From contig JADJIV010000011.1 of NCBI GenBank assembly GCA_016706845.1, positions 60,775 to 124,774 of the forward strand: a stretch of DNA of 64,000 nucleotides. The letters run 5' to 3'. How positions within the stretch are numbered: the stretch's first letter is position 1; each line of letters starts with the position of its first letter. Source of the stretch: PNOJ01 sp016706845. Its GTDB lineage: Bacteria; Krumholzibacteriota; Krumholzibacteriia; LZORAL124-64-63. Below are positions 55,767-62,639 of this stretch, one piece after another. Position numbers and translations under genes: made by a program. The notes beneath the pieces were generated by a model. That model saw only the letters and a list, made by a program, of their open reading frames with translations. It ran no database searches and had not been told where the DNA came from.

Positions 55767-57209
55767 TCATTGCACCGTCGCCGCCCCCCCGCCCCGGATC
55801 CGCGCCAGCGCGTCGCGCCCGTTCGTATTCTCGGGGTTGAGCGCCAGCGACTTCTCGTACATCGCGACCGCCACGTCGGTGTCCCCGACGGCCAGCAGCG
55901 CCTCGCCCAGGCTGTCGTAGGCGTTCCACGACTCCGGGAAGAGGTCGGCGTACGCCCGGAACATCGCCACGGCCTGCGGTGCGCGCCCCGACTGCAGGAA
56001 GCGGTAGCCGGAGGCGTTGAGCTGGCCCTCCATGTAGAAGTAGCGGGCGGGCTCGACGCCGCGGCTCGCGATGACCTCGCGTACGGCGTCCTCGCCGGCC
56101 CCCTCGTCGATGAGCGCGTACAGCCGGTCGGCGGCCGACGTCTGGCCCGTCGTCACGCTCCAGAGTTCCATCAGCGTCATGGCGTGGTTGTTGCGGTTGA
56201 AGCCCGGGCTCTGCGCCAGTTCGGGGAAACGGGTCTCGAGCGGGAAGGTCGCGAACAGCGACTCGATGGTCGCGCCGCGCGCGATCTCGGCCGGCACGCC
56301 GTCCCACAGCGCCCTGACGTAGCCGACCCGGGCCGCGAACCCGTCGTACGACAGCTCGCCGTTCCAGTGGCCGGTCAGCAGCAGCCTGATGCGGTCCTTC
56401 TGCTGCGCCAGGTACTCCCAGTTCTTCAGCAGCCGCGGAAAGTCGTGCCGCACGCCGGGCCGCGCGATGAAGGACGCCAGGCAGCCCGGCGTCTCGGTCA
56501 GCCAGCGGTCGCACATCGTATCGCCGGTCATCAGGATGCCGTGCCGGGGCACGAACACGGCGATGTCGCTCGCGGTGTGCATGCCGCCGGTGTAGTACAG
56601 CTCGAAGGTGGTGTCGCCCATGTCGAGCGTGAGGCGGTCGGCGAAGGTGCGCGTGGGCGGCGCGAGCGGCGCGTCCGACAGCAGGTAGTCGCGATTCAGG
56701 ATGTCCAGGGCCAGGTCTTCGCGCAGGCTCGCCAGGCTCGGGTCGCCCGCGGGCAGCGCCGCGATGCGCGCCTCCGTTTCGGGGATGCCGATCGCGGACC
56801 ATTCCAGGGCTTGCGGTCGGAAGGCCCGGCCGGCGGCCATGCCCTCGGCGACCAGCTCGTGCCCGACGATCTCGCAGTCGGCGTAGACCGCGTTGCCGCC
56901 GGTGTGGTCGCCGTGCTCGTGGGTGTTGACCAGCGTCGTGAAGTCGTCGCGCTTGAGTTCGCGCGCGATGATGCGCCGCAGCTCGCGGTCGACCACCGGA
57001 TTGCCGGTCGTGTCCACGACCAGGATCCCCTTCTGCGTGGCGAAGGCGACCGTCGCCGTCGAGGAGATGTGGTCGCCCACCCAGACCCTGACGACCCCCT
57101 CGCCGAGCTTCTGCACGTGGACCGGCAGGCCGGCCACCGTTTCGGCGGCGGCGCCCGCCGCCGTGAGCACCATCGCCAGGCCGATCAACAGCCCGCACCG
57201 CTTGTTCAT
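55767..57209 (-). CDS. Exported metallo-beta-lactamase-fold hydrolase with C-terminal TPR-like region
   Basis: A 480-residue protein from the ATG at 57209 (MNKRCGLLIGLAMVL) with a signal peptide cut near AAA-ET (20-23). MBL metal motifs: NTHEHGDHTGG (HxHxDH at 97-102), GGMHTASD, MTGDTMCDRW and LLTGHWN. After the MBL domain a helical region and TPR-like repeat follow (RFLQSGRAPQAVAMFRAYADL, YDSLGEALLAVGDTDVAVAMY). The layout resembles exported MBL/alkylsulfatase-like hydrolases, but the substrate cannot be told from the sequence. A longer upstream frame (to 57299) lacks a signal at its start and is not preferred. Confidence 0.88.
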   Translation of the reverse strand: MNKRCGLLIGLAMVLTAAGAAAETVAGLPVHVQKLGEGVVRVWVGDHISSTATVAFATQKGILVVDTTGNPVVDRELRRIIARELKRDDFTTLVNTHEHGDHTGGNAVYADCEIVGHELVAEGMAAGRAFRPQALEWSAIGIPETEARIAALPAGDPSLASLREDLALDILNRDYLLSDAPLAPPTRTFADRLTLDMGDTTFELYYTGGMHTASDIAVFVPRHGILMTGDTMCDRWLTETPGCLASFIARPGVRHDFPRLLKNWEYLAQQKDRIRLLLTGHWNGELSYDGFAARVGYVRALWDGVPAEIARGATIESLFATFPLETRFPELAQSPGFNRNNHAMTLMELWSVTTGQTSAADRLYALIDEGAGEDAVREVIASRGVEPARYFYMEGQLNASGYRFLQSGRAPQAVAMFRAYADLFPESWNAYDSLGEALLAVGDTDVAVAMYEKSLALNPENTNGRDALARIRGGGAATVQ

Positions 57210-57345
57210 CTCCGCTCCCCCGTGTGGTTGAGGACGGCGCCTCGGGGCGTGGGGCGAGGCGTTCTGGTATCTACGGGGGAATTGATCGTCTGGTTTCAAT
57301 CAGGTAGGGGGCTACCGAAAACGGGCCCCGGCGCAAAGGCGCGGG

Positions 57346-57410
57346 CACGTCCGGAATCACGAACGTCACGTTGGACACCGCCGTCTGCCGGTGCGTCATC
57401 CCGGGGTCGT
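57346..57410 (-). pseudogene. Remnant of a paralogue of the HELGH metalloprotease
   Basis: About 64 bp nearly identical (5 mismatches seen) to 51665-51728 inside the metalloprotease gene. It encodes DPGMTHRQTAVSNVTFVIPD against DPGVMHRQTAASNVTFVMPD there. No more of the gene is present; the flanks are unrelated. It marks a lost paralogue or a small rearrangement. Confidence 0.7.
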
Positions 57411-57426
57411 GCACCCCCTGCAGCCA

Positions 57427-59344
57427 TCACTCACGATCAGCTGCATAGAGTTTGATCCCCTTGAGTTCGATAAAGCTCGGGCCTCCGAGACTTCCATCGT
57501 TGTAGGCCATGATCTTCACGTACCGGGTCGAGGCGTTCATCTCGAATCGCGCGGGGGCCGACACGTACGAACCATGGTTCTCGCCGGGACCGACGGCCGA
57601 CGGCGGCAGGAACACCGTCCATCCAGGATCGAATGCGTCGGGCGGCGTGCTGACCGTGGAGGGATGGGCGGCCAGGGCGATGTGGGAGGTCTTGCCATCG
57701 CAGAACATCTGGAAGACGCTGGCATGCGTGATCGTTCTGATTTGCTGGAGATCGACGACGAGGATACCGTACCCGACTCCGGGCGTTGGCATCATCCATG
57801 TGCTTCCGGCACACGAACCGTCCTCGCCGCTGGACCAGTACTCGGAATCGTTCACGAACGATCCCTGATCGTAGATGGCTTGCGGTGCCTGCCAGTTGCC
57901 CGTCCACTGGTCGAGATCCGTTGCGAGGGGCACCGCGTCATCACCGGTGATCTGCACCGGAATCGCCTGCGGATCAGTCGTTTCCGGCCCGCCTCGGATG
58001 ATGTTGGCGGTCTGTGGCGCATAGATTCCTACGAAGGTCGTCGTTCCTCCTTGCGATAGCGGAAGGGTGATCGTTTCTGGGGTCAGCCAGCCGGAAACGG
58101 CTCCCCAGACGACCGTGTAGTTTCCCGCATAGAGGTCGGGCAGCGTCGCTGGACCGTGGCCGCTCGTCGGGTAGCCGAGCGGATTGATGAGTGTCCAGTC
58201 AGCATCGAGTTCTGTGGGGCGTGGGTCGATGTAGATTGTTCCCAGCGATGGTTCTGCGAACAACGTCCGGACCGGACGAAACCCCAGCACGCCCCGCGTA
58301 GTCAAGGTGGGGCGCCAAGCCGACCGGCACATGCCTAGAGTGAGAAGGTAGTGTCCCCCACGGTATACGCGGCTATTGTTGGGATCTTCGTAGACGGGAT
58401 CGACAGGATCAAGCGACTCGTAGTGTTCCAGATAATTATCCCAGACGTACTCCCATACATTGCCATGCATATCGTAGAGACCCCAGGCGTTAGGCGGATA
58501 CATACCAACCTCGACCAGGGAACCGGTGTGATGCGGAAGCGGACATCCGGGATACGGGTTGAAAGCGAAGACAGTGAAGTTCGCCTCGGTCTCCCAGGAA
58601 AGGCAGTTCGTGCCATTATTGAATGGCGTCGCGCTACCAGATCGGCACGCGTACTCCCATTCGGCTTCAGTCGGGAGCCGGTAACCGTCGGCGGCCCGAT
58701 TCCATACCCATCCGACACCCTCTACAAGTGTGTATGCGGGTGTCAGCCCCTCATGTTCCGAGAGCATATTGCAGAAACTCTCAAGAAGCCACCCGATGCC
58801 ATCGGTCACCGGCAGCTGCGATGTCGACTGGCCTCCTCCCATCACCTCATCCCACCATTGCCTGGTCACCTCATACCGCGACATGTAAAACCCGCGGGAG
58901 ATAGTCACGGCATGCTGGACTTCGTTGGAGTATCGGCCGATTTCGTCCGGCGGGCTGCCCATCAGGAAGGTGCCCGGTGCGATGTAGACAAACTCGGCCG
59001 CACGGCGAGTCGTCGGCGACGACTCGCAGCGCGGCCGCATCGACATCAGCTCCCGGGAAATCGAACAGCGCGTTCCAGACGATCTGCCGCCCTTCGCCTG
59101 GGTCGACGGTATATCCAACATCGCCGCTCACGTGCTCGCACCAGCGCGGGAACGTTGTTCCTCCGTCCAGTGACAGGAAGAGCCTGACGGCCACCGGTGC
59201 ATCGTCGGGAGTCTCCAGGTCATAGGTGACGTACACCAGATACCCTTGTTGTTCGACCGCGACGTTCGAGACGAACAACTCCATTCCGTGGGCCAGTGCT
59301 GGTAGGATGGCGATGAGTACTAGGATCATCCAGCGTGCTTTCAT
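57427..59344 (-). CDS. Secreted SUMF1 (formylglycine-generating enzyme-like) domain protein (one frameshift)
   Basis: Starts at 59344 (MKARWMILVLIAILPALAHG, signal peptide), then a beta domain (VNPGEGRQIVWNALFDFPG-like, ending ALRVVADDS). The frame switches near 58985-59010. The second segment has the SUMF1 hallmarks: FVYIAPGTFLMGSPPDE, GFYMSRYEVTRQWW, YRLPTEAEWEYACR, GLYDMHGNVWEYVWD, SRVYRGGHY and GVLGFRPVR. A C-terminal discoidin/F5-8-like domain follows (STRYVKIMAYNDGSLGGPSF). Exported SUMF1 proteins are usually not true formylglycine generators; ligand binding or surface structure is possible. Corrected length is about 638 residues. The neighbouring FlgD-domain gene is upstream on the same strand. 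Confidence 0.83.
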
Positions 59345-59358
59345 ATCGCGCTCCTCAT

Positions 59359-59778
59359 TCAGCGGCCCAGGATCAATTTGCGAGTCTGCGTCGCGTCGCT
59401 GCAGACCAGCCGGCAGAAATAAACACCCGAGGGAACGCTACGCCCGTAGCGATCGCTTCCCCGCCATTCCACTTCGTGGTGGCCTGCGTCGACCGAGCCT
59501 TCGACCAGAATAGAGATCAGTCGGCCTCGGAGATCATAGATCGCCAGATGGATCTCGTTCCTCGTGCCGATCTCGAACCTGATCGTCGTGCTGGGATTGA
59601 ACGGATTCGGGTATGCCGAGATGATCGTGGCGGCGTGCGGCACGCCGGCGTTCTCCACGGACGTCGGCGTGCTGAGCACGAAGACCGCGGAGTCAGCGTA
59701 GTGGACCCTGGCGTCGGCGGTGCCGGTCATCACGACCATGACGAACGCAGCGATCTGGGTGCAACGAATCCAGCGCAT
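59359..59778 (-). CDS. Minimal secreted protein: signal peptide plus FlgD-like C-terminal domain
   Basis: 139 residues from the ATG at 59778 (MRWIRCTQIAAFVMVVMTG). After the signal only ~30 residues (HYADSAVFVLSTPTSVENAG) precede the domain ISAYPNPFNPSTTIRFEIG, LAIYDLRGRLI, GVYFCRLV, ending LILGR. This is the C-terminal domain otherwise found on large secreted proteins, here with no cargo domain. It lies 14 bp upstream of the SUMF1 gene, so the two probably form an operon. It could be split from the SUMF1 protein, which lacks this domain. A longer frame to 59853 has no signal at its start. Confidence 0.78.
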   Translation of the reverse strand: MRWIRCTQIAAFVMVVMTGTADARVHYADSAVFVLSTPTSVENAGVPHAATIISAYPNPFNPSTTIRFEIGTRNEIHLAIYDLRGRLISILVEGSVDAGHHEVEWRGSDRYGRSVPSGVYFCRLVCSDATQTRKLILGR

Positions 59779-59882
59779 GTTCTTCTCCGATACGAAAAGA
59801 GATATTGCCTGGCGGGAGTCGATCTTATCACGGGACAATTGCAGTCGTCGCAAATTCGACAGGCGCCAACCGTCCGCGACGA

Positions 59883-59910
59883 GGTTGTTGATTTTAGCAA
59901 ATCAACAACC
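59883..59910. repeat. Perfect 12-bp stem-loop 1
   Basis: GGTTGTTGATTT-TAGC-AAATCAACAACC in the gap between the CDF exporter and the FlgD-domain gene. 4-nt loop, low GC against a high-GC background. Confidence 0.7.
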
Positions 59911-59955
59911 CAATATCGAGCATAGAGTTGAGACCGGTGCAAGCCGACGCATCAG

Positions 59956-59997
59956 GCTGGTGTAAAATCGAAAGTCGGATTTTCATTTTACACCAGC
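59956..59997. repeat. Perfect 13-bp stem-loop 2
   Basis: GCTGGTGTAAAAT, a 16-nt middle part and ATTTTACACCAGC. The middle part can pair further (GAAA with TTTC). It lies 48 bp beyond the CDF stop, so it may terminate that transcript, but there is no T-run. Confidence 0.7.
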
Positions 59998-60044
59998 ACG
60001 GCGCCGCGGCTCGCCATGATGGTTGCAGCCAGGCAAGGAATTCT

Positions 60045-60935
60045 CTACCGCAGGCAGGCCCCAGCGCACGGAGCCGGCTGCCCGCCCCGCTCCCACTGCA
60101 GCGTCGCGTGCCCGATGCCGAAGCGGTCATGGAGTTCCCGGCAGACCCGGGCTAGCAGCTCGTCGTCGTCGCGGGGGTCGGGTTTGACGAGGTGGGCGGT
60201 GAGCGCGGTCTCGGTCGTGCTCATGCCCCAGATGTGCAGGTCGTGGACGGCCGTCACCCCAGGCAGTTCGTTCAGGTACGTCTCCACGGCCGCGGGGTCG
60301 ATCCCCGACGGCACCGCCGCCAGGGCCAGGTCCACCGACTCGCGCAGCAGTCCCCAGGTCCCGACCAGGATCACCGCCGCGATCGCCAGGCTGACGGTCG
60401 GGTCCAGCCACATCCACCCTGTCCGCAGCATCACGACCCCGGCGACCACCACGCCCGCCGACACCGCGGCGTCGGCAGCCATGTGCAGGAACGCGGCGCG
60501 GAGGTTGAGGTCGTGCTTGCGCCCCGCCACGAACAGCAGCGCCGTGGCCGTGTTCAGCACCACGCCGGCCGCCGCCACCCAGATGACCGTCCCGCCGGCG
60601 ACCTCGCCCGGACTCCCGAACCGCCGCACCGCCTCCCACGCGATCCCGCCCACCGCGACCAGCAGCAGCCCCGCGTTGAGCATCGCCGCCAGGATGGACG
60701 AGCTGCGCCAGCCGTAGGTGCGCCGCTGCGAGGGCTTGCGCTGCACCAGCCGCGCGGCGCCCCAGGCCAGCAGCAGCCCGAGCACGTCCCCCAGGTTGTG
60801 CCCCGCATCCGCCAGCAGCGCCAGCGAGTGCGCGGCCACGCCGAACCCGGCCTCGACGATCACGAAGCCGACGTTGAGCGCCACGGCGACCGCGAAGATG
60901 CGGTTGTAGTCGTTGGGGGCGTGCACGTGCGTCAT
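60045..60935 (-). CDS. Cation diffusion facilitator (zinc/heavy-metal exporter, CzcD/ZitB-like)
   Basis: A 296-residue protein with six membrane segments. Metal-site motifs in TM2 (LADAGHNLGD, His46 and Asp50) and TM5 (HMAADA, His151 and Asp155) give HxxxD twice, the pattern of zinc-selective CDF transporters. A His-poor loop and a cytosolic C-terminal domain (VHDLHIWGMSTTETALTAHLV, FGIGHATLQWE) complete the family layout. It exports Zn2+ (and possibly related divalent ions) from the cytoplasm using the proton gradient. The upstream zinc-ribbon gene overlaps its start by 4 nt. Two strong stem-loops follow its stop. Confidence 0.93.
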   Translation of the reverse strand: MTHVHAPNDYNRIFAVAVALNVGFVIVEAGFGVAAHSLALLADAGHNLGDVLGLLLAWGAARLVQRKPSQRRTYGWRSSSILAAMLNAGLLLVAVGGIAWEAVRRFGSPGEVAGGTVIWVAAAGVVLNTATALLFVAGRKHDLNLRAAFLHMAADAAVSAGVVVAGVVMLRTGWMWLDPTVSLAIAAVILVGTWGLLRESVDLALAAVPSGIDPAAVETYLNELPGVTAVHDLHIWGMSTTETALTAHLVKPDPRDDDELLARVCRELHDRFGIGHATLQWERGGQPAPCAGACLR

Positions 60936-61384
60936 GTCACCCGGCCGTTTGATGGATGATCCCGGTGGTCCCTGACATCAGGGATGCAGGGGATCATCGT
61001 GCAAAAAACGTGAAGGGGGCGCCTCATGGAGCCGGCGAACATCTGCGGTTTGTCCGAACTCTGGGTCTCCCCGGCGTGGGGCGACAGGCGGGGGGTGTCT
61101 TGCGTGCGCGCCTCGACCACCCCGTCGAGCCACCAGAACGGGATCTGCGCCACCATCATGATCGGAATAGCCCACCAGATCGACAACCCCGCGCCGAGCG
61201 CCGCGAAGCCGCAGGCGCAGCCGACGGCGCCGCAGACGGCCGTCAGCACGCGCCTCGGCCTGGACATCCGCAACGTCGTGCCGCAACCGGGGCAATCCCA
61301 GGCGCTCCAGATCGTCGAGTTGAACGCGAGCTTTCCCCAGGAAACGGGGCGCCGGCAACGTGGGCAACAGCGATGCGCGAGCAT
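60932..61384 (-). CDS. Zinc-ribbon membrane protein, small
   Basis: 150 residues from the ATG at 61384 (MLAHRCCPRCRRPVS), chosen because GGAG lies 6 nt ahead. Zinc ribbon CPRC (7-10) and CPGC (31-34), then two membrane segments (AVCGAVGCACGFAALGAGL, WWAIPIMMVAQIPFWWL). The last ~40 residues run through a nested palindrome and look like read-through of an intergenic element, so the real stop may have been lost. It overlaps the CDF gene by 4 nt. Function unknown. Confidence 0.65.
   Translation of the reverse strand: MLAHRCCPRCRRPVSWGKLAFNSTIWSAWDCPGCGTTLRMSRPRRVLTAVCGAVGCACGFAALGAGLSIWWAIPIMMVAQIPFWWLDGVVEARTQDTPRLSPHAGETQSSDKPQMFAGSMRRPLHVFCTMIPCIPDVRDHRDHPSNGRVT
60955..60998. repeat. Nested palindrome upstream of the CDF gene
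   Basis: Outer arms GATGATCCC/GGGATCATC, inner arms TCCCTG/CAGGGA, with equal 5-nt spacers: a two-tier stem-loop 20 bp ahead of the CDF start. Followed by CGTGCAAA, as in the dispersed repeats. Confidence 0.6.
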
Positions 61385-61413
61385 GTCGATCTCCATGGAT
61401 TTGATGAAAAGAT

Positions 61414-61445
61414 CCGCCCACACCTGAACGTCCCGGTGTGGGCGG
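61414..61445. repeat. Dispersed repeat, copy C, in inverted-repeat form
   Basis: CCGCCCACACC-N10-GGTGTGGGCGG, a perfect 11-bp stem. The left arm plus TGAACGT is the complement of the core of copies A and B. It lies ahead of the zinc-ribbon gene. Confidence 0.65.
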
Positions 61446-61490
61446 TATCATCGATCAACATTGCGATGCCAGTCCACGCCTATCAGCGTG

Positions 61491-62066
61491 CTAGGGCGCG
61501 ATCGCACCCTCCGCCGGCCAGTTCGTGTCGCCCGCCCGCTCGAGGTTCATCTCAAGGAAGCGCACCGGCTCCTGGCCGGGCACGAGCCGGTCGCCGACCT
61601 CCACCCACTTGCCGCCCTTGATCGTCGCCGTAGCGGATGGTCATCGGGCCGGCGGGATCTCCCCAGGTGAACCCTCGGCCGTCGGCGTCAGCGCATAGTC
61701 GCCGACGTGGCCCATGGCATACGAGTGCATCGTAGCGCTCTTGGCCGGGTCGTAGGAGATCGTGCCGAACGCGTTGAAGGCGAGCTTGCCGTCCGCCTCG
61801 TAGCCGCGACCCTCGACCACCTTCACCGCCCCGTCCAGGAACGGTCCCACCCGCTCGGTCTGGGTCAAGGTGTGCTTCTCGCCGGACGGCAGGATGGTCC
61901 ACGCGGAACCCTTCCAGACGCCGTCCATGAAGGAGAGCTTGGCCAGGGCGGCCTTCTGCGCCGTCGCGAGGGCGGCCGGGTCGGGGCGGCCCTGGGCCCG
62001 CGCCGCCGCCGGCAGGGCCAGGGCCGTCAGCAGCAGTGCGATCGTCGCGAACCTGGTTTTGGACAT
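61491..62066 (-). CDS. Secreted DUF1579-like protein (two frameshifts)
   Basis: Starts at 62066 (MSKTRFATIALLLTALALPAAARA, signal peptide cut near ARA-QG). The mature domain begins LSFMDGVWKGSAWTILPSG and continues with AFGTISYDPAKSATMHSYAMG, a DUF1579/lipocalin-like pattern. As sequenced the frame ends early at 61641. The expected continuation (GFTWGDPAGPMTIRY, then ATIKGGKWVEVGDRLVPGQE to NWPAEGAIAP) is found in two other frames with a TAG at 61491-61493. Breaks lie near 61670 and 61628. Corrected length is about 191 residues. Confidence 0.78.
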
Positions 62067-62095
62067 TTCGGGTACTCCATTTGGATATGTGGCGC

Positions 62096-62494
62096 CTACA
62101 TGCCGGTGGAAGCCCGGCAGCAGAGTCTGATCACGTCCGTGGGCTCGTCGCCGACCAGCGTCAGCGTCGCATGGCCTCCCACGTAGCGGACGGTCCACTC
62201 CCCGGAATCCGTGAGGGTCGTCAGCGTCACCCGGTTGCCGGTCTGGCTCCAGGCCCCGCTCATGGTGAACGCTTCGGCGGGATCGCCGGGAGGCGTGACC
62301 GCGCCGACGATCTCGAAATCGCCACCCTCGCTGAACGTGGCGCTGCCGGTCGCGGGACACGCGATGCCCTGATCGGCGAAACCGATGAAATCCCAGGTCC
62401 CGGTGAGCGTGAAGGCGGGTTCGTCGTCCCCGCACCCCGCGAGCAGGACGATCGCCAGCAGCAGCGGCAACCAGTTGCGTTGTTTCCTGTTCAT
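62096..62494 (-). CDS. Small lipoprotein of unknown function
   Basis: 132 residues from the ATG at 62494 (MNRKQRNWLPLLLAIVLLAGC), with a clear lipobox LLAGC at 17-21. The mature part is a lipocalin/beta-barrel-like domain (LTGTWDFIGFADQG, GDFEIVGAVTP, SGAWSQTGNRVTLTTLTDSG). A longer upstream frame is rejected for lack of a signal at its start. Near-neighbour of the DUF1579-like gene (30 bp downstream), likely one operon. Confidence 0.8.
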   Translation of the reverse strand: MNRKQRNWLPLLLAIVLLAGCGDDEPAFTLTGTWDFIGFADQGIACPATGSATFSEGGDFEIVGAVTPPGDPAEAFTMSGAWSQTGNRVTLTTLTDSGEWTVRYVGGHATLTLVGDEPTDVIRLCCRASTGM

Positions 62495-62574
62495 GGTCGG
62501 GTCTCCTTTCGGGGCTCGTGCCCTCCCTAGAACCATGATACCCAGCGCCGCCGGCCGCGCCACCCGGCAAGCGC

Positions 62575-62600
62575 AGCGGGCGGGGTCGCCCCCGCCCGCT
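62575..62600. terminator. GCGGGCGGGG hairpin
   Basis: AGCGGGCGGGG, loop TCGC, CCCCGCCCGCT: a perfect 11-bp stem. Nearly the same as the hairpin at 55522-55543. It may have ended a minus-strand gene now displaced by the IS element. Confidence 0.5.
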
Positions 62601-62639
62601 CCTGGATCCCGTTTCCGCATCCCCTAGAGATTATGGAGC

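Noticed and set aside
59883..59997. Integron attC site
   Set aside because: The stem ends lack the RYYYAAC/GTTRRRY core sites and no integrase or cassette array is near.
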